Counted from the first letter of the stretch, positions 1-7,110 are shown. The stretch: 9,945 nt of DNA from Methylomonas sp. (GCA_026990815.1 JALXCS010000393.1:1-9945), one strand, 5' to 3'. Made by a program: numbers and translations. Notes: a model not told the origin generated them from the letters alone.

Positions 1-250
1 TATTTAACAGTGATTTTTGTTTTTTTTTGGGCAGCATCTTCTCCAAAGGATATTTAGTGGATGCAAAATAACCAAGCCCCCATGTCGTAAAAGCTCCTAA
101 TGTATTGCCAATTGTTGCTACCAGAATTAAAAGAAATATATTGTGTAAATTTTCTGCAGCTAAATAAGCTAAAACAGCTTCCGAACCACCCGGCGCAATT
201 GTTGACGAAATAAAAGAACTAATGAAAAGCCCCCAAATACTTGCTGTCAT
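1..250 (-). CDS. yqaA: YqaA/DedA-like inner-membrane protein, N-terminal part (cut by window edge)
   Basis: Translating the minus strand from the ATG at 250-248 gives an open frame of 83 residues that runs off the left edge. It starts MTASIWGLFISSFISSTIAP. The succession of a hydrophobic helix ending in SSFISSTIAPGGSEAV, a second hydrophobic stretch and then ATIGNTLGAFTTWGLGYF is the pattern of the YqaA family, where E. coli has a comparable LPGNSE and ATMGNSLGG. YqaA proteins are small polytopic inner-membrane proteins distantly related to DedA/SNARE-associated proteins, and their biochemical role is unsettled. The ATG is preceded by AGG only two bases away, a cramped Shine-Dalgarno. An ATG eight bases further upstream is followed directly by a stop. 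An intrinsic terminator lies between this gene and the copper operon upstream, so it is probably not simply co-transcribed with it. The family call rests on recall of the E. coli sequence. Confidence 0.8.
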   Translation of the reverse strand, partial: MTASIWGLFISSFISSTIAPGGSEAVLAYLAAENLHNIFLLILVATIGNTLGAFTTWGLGYFASTKYPLEKMLPKKKQKSLLN

Positions 251-272
251 ATCCTACATTTTTCTCAAACAT

Positions 273-306
273 AAAAAAGCCCCTATGACCCAGGGTCTTA
301 GAGGCT
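273..306 (-). terminator. Rho-independent terminator of the cuproprotein operon
   Basis: Read on the minus strand, a hairpin with arms AGCCTCTAAGACCC and GGGTCATAGGGGCT is followed immediately by TTTTTT (273-278 on the plus strand). The arms pair over 14 positions with one mismatch and one G-U pair. Minimal unpaired sequence separates them, so the top pair or two must open to form the loop. It sits 74 bases beyond the stop of the last copper gene and before the yqaA start, which fits termination of the minus-strand operon. Confidence 0.8.
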
Positions 307-337
307 CAAAATTATATATCAATACTTCGTTAAACCA

Positions 338-358
338 GGAATGGCAATTCGCCATTCC
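338..358. repeat. Perfect 8-bp inverted repeat, possible second hairpin after the copper operon
   Basis: GGAATGGC (338-345) and GCCATTCC (351-358) are perfect inverse complements separated by five bases. It lies 22 bases beyond the cupredoxin stop codon on the minus strand. The following minus-strand bases (TGGTTTAACG) are not a proper T-tract, so it is a weak terminator by itself. It may protect the mRNA 3' end or act in tandem with the stronger hairpin at 273-306. Confidence 0.5.
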
Positions 359-379
359 AACTTATGAAATAACTTATCC

Positions 380-1249
380 CTAAGTTTTTCCAGAAGAAAC
401 CTTTTTGATCAAGCCATTAACAAATTGAAAGATATAGTTAACCACCTCTTTAAATAACTCAAAAATATAAGTCGCTATTTCTGCTGCTGTCATTCCTTTA
501 AATTTTTTCGCTAAAAAAGGTGCAACCAGCAAGCCAATCGCTAAACCAACAACCATCATACCGGATATGAAAGAATCACTTGATGTTGGCGCTGCCTGCT
601 TATTGGCAGTAGCTTTGGAGGTGGTAATTTTACTAGGTTTCGCATAGGATACTTTTTCTGGAACAGCTCCAGAATAATCATCTTGAACAACAAACTCCGT
701 CACCCCAGGAATACTCGGCAAATCACCGCTCCCTTTTCCCACCTTCAGTTGGGCTTTCATGCCTTTTTCCATATGCTGAGCAAGATCACAATGTACCAAA
801 TAGGTTTTGTCACCCGGTGGTAAAATTAGTGTTCCCGAAACTTTTCCAGGCCCTGTTACTTCCAAATGGAACATACCTTTCGGGTACAAATATCCTGGTA
901 ACCCATGCATCATCCATTGATGTCTTACATGGTCTTCATTTATAAAATGAATCGTCAACTTAGTACAAGGCTCAAACTGATATTCCTGAACGTCAAAAGC
1001 AAATATTCTTCCAGGAAATTTTTTAGCATACTTATGCCCTGCATGCACTGTAATTTCCTTAGTTGCGGAAATTTTGTCACACCCCCCGGGTAAGGTATCC
1101 AGATTTTGACCCATCACCATGCCGCCGCCCATGTCCATCAAATGGCCACCGCCATGATCCATTAGCATGTTATCGTGGTCTTCGATTTCCTGAGCATGTA
1201 TTACGCTGACGAATAGAAAAGAAGAAAGAACTAATAATAATCTTTTCAT
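380..1249 (-). CDS. Membrane-anchored blue-copper (cupredoxin) protein
   Basis: A 289-residue exported cupredoxin, probably an electron carrier or copper carrier at the periplasmic face of the inner membrane. A signal peptide covers about residues 1-19 (cleavage after VIHA). Residues 24-48 form a Met/His/Gly-rich stretch (HGGGHLMDMGGGMVMG), a likely extra copper-binding segment. The cupredoxin fold follows at about 60-172. Its type 1 copper ligands can be placed at H110 (in DHVRHQW), C154, H159 and M164 (HCDLAQHMEKGM); C57 and C95 could form a disulfide. A Lys/Ser/Thr/Ala-rich linker (about 200-222) leads to a transmembrane helix at about 226-247 and a further amphipathic hydrophobic tail to about 283. 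The gene begins one base after the stop of the multicopper oxidase gene. Its Shine-Dalgarno GGGGAGG (1256-1262) lies inside the last codons of that gene, so translation is probably coupled. The partner in vivo is presumably the adjacent oxidase, which is inference. The name of the specific subfamily is not recognised. Confidence 0.85.
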   Translation of the reverse strand: MKRLLLVLSSFLFVSVIHAQEIEDHDNMLMDHGGGHLMDMGGGMVMGQNLDTLPGGCDKISATKEITVHAGHKYAKKFPGRIFAFDVQEYQFEPCTKLTIHFINEDHVRHQWMMHGLPGYLYPKGMFHLEVTGPGKVSGTLILPPGDKTYLVHCDLAQHMEKGMKAQLKVGKGSGDLPSIPGVTEFVVQDDYSGAVPEKVSYAKPSKITTSKATANKQAAPTSSDSFISGMMVVGLAIGLLVAPFLAKKFKGMTAAEIATYIFELFKEVVNYIFQFVNGLIKKVSSGKT

Positions 1250-1250
1250 T

Positions 1251-3005
1251 TTAAGCCTCCCCTTTTTTAGAGGAAATCAGGGTCATAATTTTCTCCCGAT
1301 TGATAACCAAAATATAAGCGAAAATGCCCAACATCAATCCCAATAGAAAATTTCTGAATGAATTGCCGCCACCTCCATTAGCTGCTTTTGATTGCTCTTC
1401 CTTCAAAGCTGCCGCCAAACTTTTTGGCCCTTTGGTCATCAATGGCACTGCTGGCGGAGGGTTTTTGAAACCAGTTGCATCAACCTCGCCTAAACTATTC
1501 CACTCATCTATATCCTGCCAAACAGGATATTTCCTCGCATGAAAAGCTTTAGTAAACAAAGGGAGAATATTTTCTCCAATCCCCATTGGCAGACCTTCTT
1601 CATTCAGATACTTTTTGTAAACAACTGCACTGACATTTCCTCCAGGATTCATACCATCTGTTGTAATTCCTTTTTCCCGATGGTCATGAAAAATCCATAT
1701 GCCTTCACCATAACTGTGCAAGCCGTCATCAACGGTACTAAACATAAGATCATTCCGCTGTGCAGGCGCCAAATCATAAATATCGCGCATAATTTGTGCA
1801 CTTGGATTATGCTCCACTCCATCGTAATGGGTAATTGTGCCTTTATGACCATGGGTATGAATAGCAAGTAATTCACCGGAGCTATTAAACATCCGCCATT
1901 TGATTTTCTTATCGGGCTCAGCAACAACAATTGACTCCCTAAGTGTATAAGGAAATGAGCGTCCATTTAAGACATGATAATCTTCAGTGGAATCAGTCAT
2001 GTCATACCGACGATTCATATCTCTTGCTATTAGACGAGGGTCATTATATTTCTGGATAATATTGTGCAGCTCCTTATCCATCGCATGATAATGAAGATCA
2101 TATTCACTATCATAGTCTTCCAAAACCGCTTTGGATGGATGGCGAACTTGCCCCCCGCCGACATTGAAAGTCTGCACCCAGTTATTAGGCCGATTTTCTT
2201 CTACAATAAACATGCCTACCAAACCCATTGCCAAATGCACATGAGTTTGAACATGGCAGTGATAGACAAAAGTACCTGGCTGCCTGGGACGTATTTCATA
2301 GGTTTTACTCTGTCCCGGCAAAACAAATTTATCACTGGTTTGCGGCACGCCATCGTTACCTTCGCCAGAACTATCCACCCACGGATGGTCAACACCATGC
2401 AAATGGATAGTATGAGGAAAATAATGGGTGTTTTCCAAAACTATCCAGACAACATCGCCCTGTTCAACCCTTATCGGAGGAGAAGGCATTCGTAAAAGAG
2501 GATTGGCTTCTAGGCCCACAAAACTTCTGGTTGCCATACCTCTTGATTTTGGCGCAAACACCCACATTCCGGGCTCAACTCCAGGAGCGATGTCAAAAGT
2601 AGGCACTACCCCATTAAAATCAGGCGAATGGCCATTTAATTCAGTAACTTCAAGCCTGATGATGATATGATCAGGGTCTCCATCACCATCCATATCATTG
2701 GTTTTAGTGATTGCATCCGCTGCAAAATAGGTATCCATCAAAGTATCCATGGAAACATTATTGGTGCCCTTTACCTCAATGGCAACTTGCGCTGGATTAT
2801 CGGGGTGGCACCTCGGTGACTCCTGAATGTCAACACCTTCGATTTTCGACGCTTGACGCCACTCAGCATTACCTTTTGGGCAAACAGCTTCTGGTTTATC
2901 AGGTTCTATTTTGACCGTTTTTGGCAAATTTACAGCTGCTGATACCGTTGATGACATCAGCGCCACAAATCCACTAAACAGTACTAACAGCGGATATTTC
3001 TGCAT
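1251..3005 (-). CDS. Two-domain multicopper oxidase, C-terminally membrane-anchored
   Basis: A 584-residue exported multicopper oxidase. These enzymes take electrons from a substrate at a type 1 copper and reduce O2 to water at a trinuclear copper cluster. A signal peptide covers about 1-23. An N-terminal extension to about 110 has C42 and C66 and is followed by a DxDxDG acidic loop (104-112) that resembles a calcium site. Cupredoxin domain 1 carries FPHTIHLHG (H198, H201, H203) and YHCHVQTHVHLAMG (H249, C250, H251, H255, M260), giving a complete type 1 site plus half of the trinuclear cluster. Domain 2 carries HTHGH (H383, H385) and HDH (H440, H442), the other cluster half, with Asp441 where a type 1 cysteine would be. 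This is the layout of two-domain oxidases with the type 1 copper only in domain 1 (type C), which assemble as trimers. A Gly/Asn linker and a transmembrane helix at about 551-568 end the protein. The Shine-Dalgarno is weak (AGG about 10 bases upstream). Substrate is unknown; copper, iron, a quinol or the neighbouring cupredoxin are possible. Confidence 0.88.
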   Translation of the reverse strand: MQKYPLLVLFSGFVALMSSTVSAAVNLPKTVKIEPDKPEAVCPKGNAEWRQASKIEGVDIQESPRCHPDNPAQVAIEVKGTNNVSMDTLMDTYFAADAITKTNDMDGDGDPDHIIIRLEVTELNGHSPDFNGVVPTFDIAPGVEPGMWVFAPKSRGMATRSFVGLEANPLLRMPSPPIRVEQGDVVWIVLENTHYFPHTIHLHGVDHPWVDSSGEGNDGVPQTSDKFVLPGQSKTYEIRPRQPGTFVYHCHVQTHVHLAMGLVGMFIVEENRPNNWVQTFNVGGGQVRHPSKAVLEDYDSEYDLHYHAMDKELHNIIQKYNDPRLIARDMNRRYDMTDSTEDYHVLNGRSFPYTLRESIVVAEPDKKIKWRMFNSSGELLAIHTHGHKGTITHYDGVEHNPSAQIMRDIYDLAPAQRNDLMFSTVDDGLHSYGEGIWIFHDHREKGITTDGMNPGGNVSAVVYKKYLNEEGLPMGIGENILPLFTKAFHARKYPVWQDIDEWNSLGEVDATGFKNPPPAVPLMTKGPKSLAAALKEEQSKAANGGGGNSFRNFLLGLMLGIFAYILVINREKIMTLISSKKGEA

Positions 3006-3054
3006 TTTATTTACCTATACTAAATTAAGTATTCTTGCAGGATTGAAATAAAGA

Positions 3055-3645
3055 TTAGCTTTTCATCTTGCCAATAATCTCATCAACTTTTTCTTTAAAG
3101 CCTGCATGTGAAAGATAGAGAACGTACAAGCCTGCTAACACAAAAAACGCATAAAGCAATAATTCATTAGTAGAAGTCGGCTTGCCTTTTCCAGCCACAA
3201 ACCCCATATGCGCATCCAATCTTTCTCCATTCTCAGGAACCAAAGTAATATGGATTAGATACTGCCCAGGCTCAGGCACACCATTAGGCAAAGACAAAAC
3301 TACAGTCCCAGATTTGTGCTTTTTCTTTTCCATGAAAAATACTCGTTTGCCTTCCGGCTCTTTGGTTACTTCAAACTCTACCTCAGCGTCACGATAGCGC
3401 ATATCCTGATAATCAAAAACCAACTGGGTTAGGGTATTAGTGTCGGGAAGAACCCCACAAAACTCTTCAGCCGGATAAGCTTTAGGCTGATAAGCAGTGT
3501 AATGAATCCAGTGATCAGGTTCTAGTTCAAATTTACATTGATCTGTATCTGTCCCCTTAGCTCCCCCGTGCGCCAAAACCGAAGCTGAAAAAATTAGCGC
3601 AAATAAGCCAATAATGCCATTTGTTAATATTTGTTTTAAGTTCAT
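3055..3645 (-). CDS. Exported, C-terminally anchored protein of unknown function in a copper operon
   Basis: First gene of the minus-strand copper operon, 196 residues. I do not recognise a named family. A signal peptide covers residues 1-25 (hydrophobic core IIGLFALIFSASVLA). The predicted cleavage after ALA-type residues at 25 would leave His26 as the new N-terminus (HGGAKG). The periplasmic part has C37 and C63, a likely disulfide pair, a DHWIHY segment (H45, H48), and a beta-rich, Ig-like-looking stretch at about 72-150 with alternating hydrophobic strands. A transmembrane helix at about 160-178 is followed by a short basic cytoplasmic tail. The start is supported by AGGAAGGTG four bases upstream of the ATG. 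The gap to the oxidase gene is 49 bases with no terminator. Context suggests a copper-binding or assembly subunit for the oxidase/cupredoxin pair, and the histidine-first mature protein is compatible with a histidine-brace copper site. That role is inference. Confidence 0.75.
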   Translation of the reverse strand: MNLKQILTNGIIGLFALIFSASVLAHGGAKGTDTDQCKFELEPDHWIHYTAYQPKAYPAEEFCGVLPDTNTLTQLVFDYQDMRYRDAEVEFEVTKEPEGKRVFFMEKKKHKSGTVVLSLPNGVPEPGQYLIHITLVPENGERLDAHMGFVAGKGKPTSTNELLLYAFFVLAGLYVLYLSHAGFKEKVDEIIGKMKS

Positions 3646-3916
3646 AATTCACCTTCCTGTTAGATAATCTGTTTCTTTTTGTTGTATGGTCGCGTGACTT
3701 GCTCTGAAAATCTCCCTATAAAATTCAAGCCATTTGACAGCGCAGGATGCTACCACATTCCCACACTATAATAAAGGAAGTTTAGATTCCTTGGCAAACT
3801 TCCATTCCGATTATACATAAGCATATTATTAATGTCTAATTCATGAATTTCTTAATTGCTTACTCGCTTTTTGTTGCGTAAACTTCCCTCATAATTTTAT
3901 TTTGGAGTATGTGCAA
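3646..3916. promoter_or_regulatory. Divergent intergenic region between the copper operon and pgi
   Basis: This 271-base stretch holds no gene. It contains a dyad (AAGGAA, seven bases, TTCCTT at 3774-3792), three copies of the octamer AAACTTCC (3796-3803 and 3880-3887 on plus, 3776-3783 on minus) and several AT-rich candidate -10 boxes. Two copies of the octamer form a perfect inverted repeat with a 12-base spacer. No sigma-70 promoter for pgi stands out: TATAAT at 3767-3772 has a perfect TTGACA only at 3734-3739, a 27-base spacer that is too long. Confidence 0.5.
3768..3797 (-). promoter_or_regulatory. Candidate promoter of the copper operon with MerR-like dyad in the spacer
   Basis: On the minus strand TTGCCA (3797-3792) is followed after 18 bases by TATTAT (3773-3768). 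The spacer is almost exactly filled by the perfect dyad AAGGAA-N7-TTCCTT (3774-3792). A dyad between -35 and -10 of a long-spacer promoter is how MerR-family regulators such as CueR work, although their copper operators usually read CCTTCC-N7-GGAAGG, the opposite polarity. The implied leader to the ATG at 3645 would be about 115 bases. Placement is by eye. Confidence 0.35.
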
Positions 3917-5551
3917 ATGTCGTCCCTTCGCAAATATGCCGCCTGGAAATCTCTGGAAAAACATTACCAGGAAATCAAAGACCTCCACATGCGCGATGCT
4001 TTTGCTTCTGATCCGGAGAGATTCAAAAAGTTCTCCACCCAGCTTGATGACATACTCTTTGATTACTCAAAAAACAGAATTGATAAGGACACCCTGCCTT
4101 TACTGATTACTCTCGCAAATGAAACTGGGTTGAAGGCAAAAACTGAAGCCATGTTTAATGGTGAAAAAATTAATGTCACTGAAAACCGGGCGGTTTTACA
4201 TATCGCGTTAAGAAATAAGAGTAATCACCCTATTTATGTTGACGGACAGGATGTCATGCCGGGAATTAATCGTGTTCTGTCAAAAATGCGCGCCTTTTGC
4301 AATAGTGTTCATTCCGGTGAATGGCGGGGCTATTCCGGAAAAAAAATCACCGATGTTGTTAATATCGGTATTGGCGGTTCTGATTTGGGCCCTAAAATGG
4401 TCTCTACCGCCTTGACTCCCTATGCAAAACTTGGAATCAAAGTCCATTTCATTTCAAATGTTGATCAAACAGATCTGGTCCAGATTTTAAGCCCATTATC
4501 TCCAGAAACCACTTTATTTTTAGTGGCATCAAAAACCTTCACTACCCAGGAAACCATGATCAATGCCCATTCGGCACGAAAATGGCTGTTGGACAAAGCT
4601 AAACATGAAACGGCAATTGCTAAGCATTTTGCCGCTATTTCCACCAACACCAAATTGGTGACTGAATTTGGCATCAACCAAGAAAACATGTTTGAATTTT
4701 GGGATTGGGTAGGGGGCCGCTTTTCAGTCTGGTCTGCCATCGGCTTGTCAGTTGCGCTTTATGTCGGCATGGATCATTTTGAAGCTTTATTGGCTGGCGC
4801 TCACAAAGCGGACTTGCATTTTCGCAACACTCCTTACCAACAAAACATTCCTGTCATTATGGCCTTGCTGGGGATTTGGTATAATAATTTCTTCAAAGCC
4901 AGCTCTCATGCGTTACTACCCTATAATCAATCTTTATTGCATTTTTCGGATTACTTTCAGCAAGGCGACATGGAAAGTAACGGAAAAAGTGTCGATCTTA
5001 ATGGAAATCCTGTTGATTATGAAACTGGCCCCATTATTTGGGGGCAACCTGGCACAAATGGACAACATGCATTTTTCCAGCTTATCCACCAGGGCACAAA
5101 ATTGATCCCTTGTGATTTTCATGCCCCCGCCATCAGCCGTTACAACTTGGCAGAACATCACAACATTCTACTGTCAAACTATCTTGCCCAACCCGAGGCG
5201 TTAATGAAAGGAAAAACGGCTGAAGAGGTTAAACAGGAACTTCCAGAAAAACATAGAAATAATAAATTCCTTGTCGCTTCCAAAACTTTTGTCGGGAATA
5301 AACCCACCAATTCCTTTCTGTTTAAAAAATTAACACCTGAAACACTTGGCACTCTGATTGCATTTTACGAACATAAAATTTTTGTCCAGGGCGCCATCTG
5401 GAATATTAATTCATTTGACCAAATGGGTGTTGAATTAGGGAAAAAACTAGCCAAAGTGATCTTGCCTGAACTTTTGACAGATGAAATCATCACAAGCCAT
5501 GACAGCTCGACCAATGGTTTAATAAATTACTTTAAACAAATAAGAAAATAA
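3917..5551 (+). CDS. pgi: Glucose-6-phosphate isomerase
   Basis: Cytoplasmic enzyme interconverting glucose 6-phosphate and fructose 6-phosphate in glycolysis and gluconeogenesis. The product is 544 residues, close to the 549 of E. coli Pgi. Family signatures are clear: VVNIGIGGSDLGPKM (about 147-161), the sugar-phosphate binding VASKTFTTQET (203-213), DMESNGKSV with the catalytic Glu353, GTNGQHAF with His384, and the C-terminal GVELGKKLAK with Lys509. I chose the ATG at 3917 because GGAG (3904-3907) lies nine bases upstream. An in-frame TTG at 3902 would add five residues but overlaps that ribosome binding site and is unlikely. It is divergent from the copper operon. Together with the glk gene about 2.7 kb away it covers the first two steps of glucose use. 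No frame or residue anomaly seen. Confidence 0.97.
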   Translation: MSSLRKYAAWKSLEKHYQEIKDLHMRDAFASDPERFKKFSTQLDDILFDYSKNRIDKDTLPLLITLANETGLKAKTEAMFNGEKINVTENRAVLHIALRNKSNHPIYVDGQDVMPGINRVLSKMRAFCNSVHSGEWRGYSGKKITDVVNIGIGGSDLGPKMVSTALTPYAKLGIKVHFISNVDQTDLVQILSPLSPETTLFLVASKTFTTQETMINAHSARKWLLDKAKHETAIAKHFAAISTNTKLVTEFGINQENMFEFWDWVGGRFSVWSAIGLSVALYVGMDHFEALLAGAHKADLHFRNTPYQQNIPVIMALLGIWYNNFFKASSHALLPYNQSLLHFSDYFQQGDMESNGKSVDLNGNPVDYETGPIIWGQPGTNGQHAFFQLIHQGTKLIPCDFHAPAISRYNLAEHHNILLSNYLAQPEALMKGKTAEEVKQELPEKHRNNKFLVASKTFVGNKPTNSFLFKKLTPETLGTLIAFYEHKIFVQGAIWNINSFDQMGVELGKKLAKVILPELLTDEIITSHDSSTNGLINYFKQIRK

Positions 5552-5596
5552 TTCCATGCCGCTATATTCAGGAAACAATATTCGGCTACAAAATCT

Positions 5597-5624
5597 TTTA
5601 CATTGCTTTAAGCGATTTTAAAAT
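5597..5624 (+). promoter_or_regulatory. Probable sigma-70 promoter of mltF
   Basis: TTTACA (5597-5602) and TAAAAT (5619-5624) each match consensus at five of six positions with a 16-base spacer. Transcription would start near 5631, giving a leader of about 15 bases with the Shine-Dalgarno AAGAAAGG before the ATG at 5646. This suggests that mltF is transcribed apart from pgi. A weak hairpin (5602-5616, ATTGC/GCGAT arms followed by only three T) overlaps the promoter and is a poor terminator for pgi. Nothing else is seen in 5552-5645. Confidence 0.5.
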
Positions 5625-5645
5625 AGTTTCCACTAAAGAAAGGTA

Positions 5646-7100
5646 ATGGAAAGGCCTGCTTACTTAATTCTGGCAATAAAATCTACCGTTTTTCTGCTTT
5701 TTTTTATATCCATTACTACGTGGCTAAGTTCTTGTGAACAAGGCCTTACCCAACTTGAAAGAATCCGAAAATCAGGCATTCTAAAAATAGCCACCCGGGT
5801 TGACCCAACCACGTACTACCATGGACCTAATGGGCCAATTGGAATTGAATACGATTTAGTCCAATTGTTTGCAAAACATTTGGGGGTAACTGTCCAGTTT
5901 TCGACAATTGATAACTTTAGCGAAATTCTTGAACAAATCGAGGCCGGCAAAACCGATATCGCTGCCGCTGGACTTACCATCACAAAAAACCGCCAAAAAC
6001 GAATACGTTTCGGTCCAGGATACCAAAAAATTACTGAGCAGATCATTTATCGTTCCGGCACCAAACGTCCCAAAAAACCAGAGCATTTAAAGTATGGGCT
6101 ATTAGAGGTTGTCAATAACACCAGTCATATTGAGTCCTTGAAAAAACTGAAACAAACAGTTCCTGAATTAACATGGGAAATCAATAACAACCTCAACACC
6201 AGTGGCCTGGTATATTTAGTCGACCAAGGACTGATTGACTATACCGTTGCCGACTCAAATCAGTTTGCATTAATACGCCGATTCTATCCTAAACTATATT
6301 CTACTTTTAGCATCTCAAAACCCAGATACTTAGCCTGGGCTCTAAACCGTTCCAACGATGACAGCCTATACAACGAAGTTACTGCCTTTTTCAAAAAGAT
6401 CAAAATGAACAATACACTTGATCAATTGATTGAACGGCATTACGGCTATGTTGCAAGCTTAAATTATGTCGATTTATGTAAGTTTAGGAAACATGTAAAA
6501 AGCCGTCTCCCGGCCTTCCAAAATATCTATGAGAAAGCAGGAAAAAAACATAAACTGGATTGGCGTTTCATTGCAGCCATTAGCTATCAAGAATCCCATT
6601 GGCGAAACAAGGCAATTTCCTCAACAGGGGTCAAGGGTTTAATGATGCTAACCCGAAATACTGCAAAACAATTAAAAATCAAGGACCGCACCAACCCATA
6701 TGATAGTATCTTCGGCGGCACCAAATATTTCCAAATGTTGCATAAAAAAATTCCTGAACGCATTACCGAGCCTGACAGAACTTGGATGGCTTTAGCAGCA
6801 TATAACATAGGATTTGGCCATCTCGAAGATGCTCGCATTGTCACTTTAAAACTCGGCAAGAATCCTGACTTATGGTTAAACGTCAAAAAATCTCTGCCAT
6901 TACTGACAAAAAAAAAGTGGTATAAACAAACCAAACACGGCTATGCCAGAGGCAATGAACCGGTAAAATACGTTGAAAATATTCGCAGCTACTATGACTT
7001 ACTGATTTGGCTGACTGAGGATGATCAAATAGAAAACCGGGTCATATCCGCATATTATCCAAAAAATACTGCATTAACCATTAAGGCAAACGCCCTATAA
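5646..7100 (+). CDS. mltF: Membrane-bound lytic murein transglycosylase F (lipoprotein)
   Basis: A peptidoglycan-cleaving enzyme anchored to the inner face of the outer membrane, forming 1,6-anhydro-muropeptides. The 484-residue product has a hydrophobic signal ending in the lipobox LSSC (Cys30 lipidated). The next residue is Glu, so there is no Asp+2 inner-membrane retention signal. Residues about 38-268 form a type 3 periplasmic solute-binding-like domain (ILKIATRVDPTTYY, EYDLVQLFAKHLG, DIAAAGLTITKNR), which in MltF is regulatory. Residues about 290-440 are the SLT lysozyme-like domain: SYQESHW with catalytic Glu316, STGVKGLMMLTRNTA (326-340), LAAYNIGFGH (383-392) and YVENIRSYYD (442-451). 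This two-domain order is diagnostic of MltF; E. coli MltF is somewhat longer (518). The ATG is preceded by AAAGG at short spacing. The gene converges on ald with ten bases between stops. Confidence 0.95.
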   Translation: MERPAYLILAIKSTVFLLFFISITTWLSSCEQGLTQLERIRKSGILKIATRVDPTTYYHGPNGPIGIEYDLVQLFAKHLGVTVQFSTIDNFSEILEQIEAGKTDIAAAGLTITKNRQKRIRFGPGYQKITEQIIYRSGTKRPKKPEHLKYGLLEVVNNTSHIESLKKLKQTVPELTWEINNNLNTSGLVYLVDQGLIDYTVADSNQFALIRRFYPKLYSTFSISKPRYLAWALNRSNDDSLYNEVTAFFKKIKMNNTLDQLIERHYGYVASLNYVDLCKFRKHVKSRLPAFQNIYEKAGKKHKLDWRFIAAISYQESHWRNKAISSTGVKGLMMLTRNTAKQLKIKDRTNPYDSIFGGTKYFQMLHKKIPERITEPDRTWMALAAYNIGFGHLEDARIVTLKLGKNPDLWLNVKKSLPLLTKKKWYKQTKHGYARGNEPVKYVENIRSYYDLLIWLTEDDQIENRVISAYYPKNTALTIKANAL

Positions 7101-7110
7101 AAACACGACA

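Noticed and set aside
2064..2495. Plus-strand open frame of 143 codons inside the multicopper oxidase gene
   Set aside because: It lies opposite a clearly conserved gene, has no ribosome binding site of note and its product shows no domain or signal pattern.
3734..3772. Perfect TTGACA and perfect TATAAT on the plus strand upstream of pgi
   Set aside because: The spacer is 27 bases, far beyond the 15-20 tolerated, and neither box has a good partner at 16-18 bases.
3902..3916. TTG start giving a pgi product five residues longer
   Set aside because: It overlaps the Shine-Dalgarno GGAG that is correctly spaced for the ATG at 3917.
4465..4740. Minus-strand open frame of 91 codons inside pgi
   Set aside because: Antisense shadow of the conserved PGI coding sequence with no recognisable protein features.
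5602..5619. Weak hairpin after pgi as an intrinsic terminator
   Set aside because: The stem is only five pairs with a wobble, the T run is three bases, and the same bases form a better promoter for mltF.
6587..6934. Minus-strand open frame of 115 codons inside mltF
   Set aside because: Antisense to the conserved transglycosylase domain, with no start signal or family pattern.
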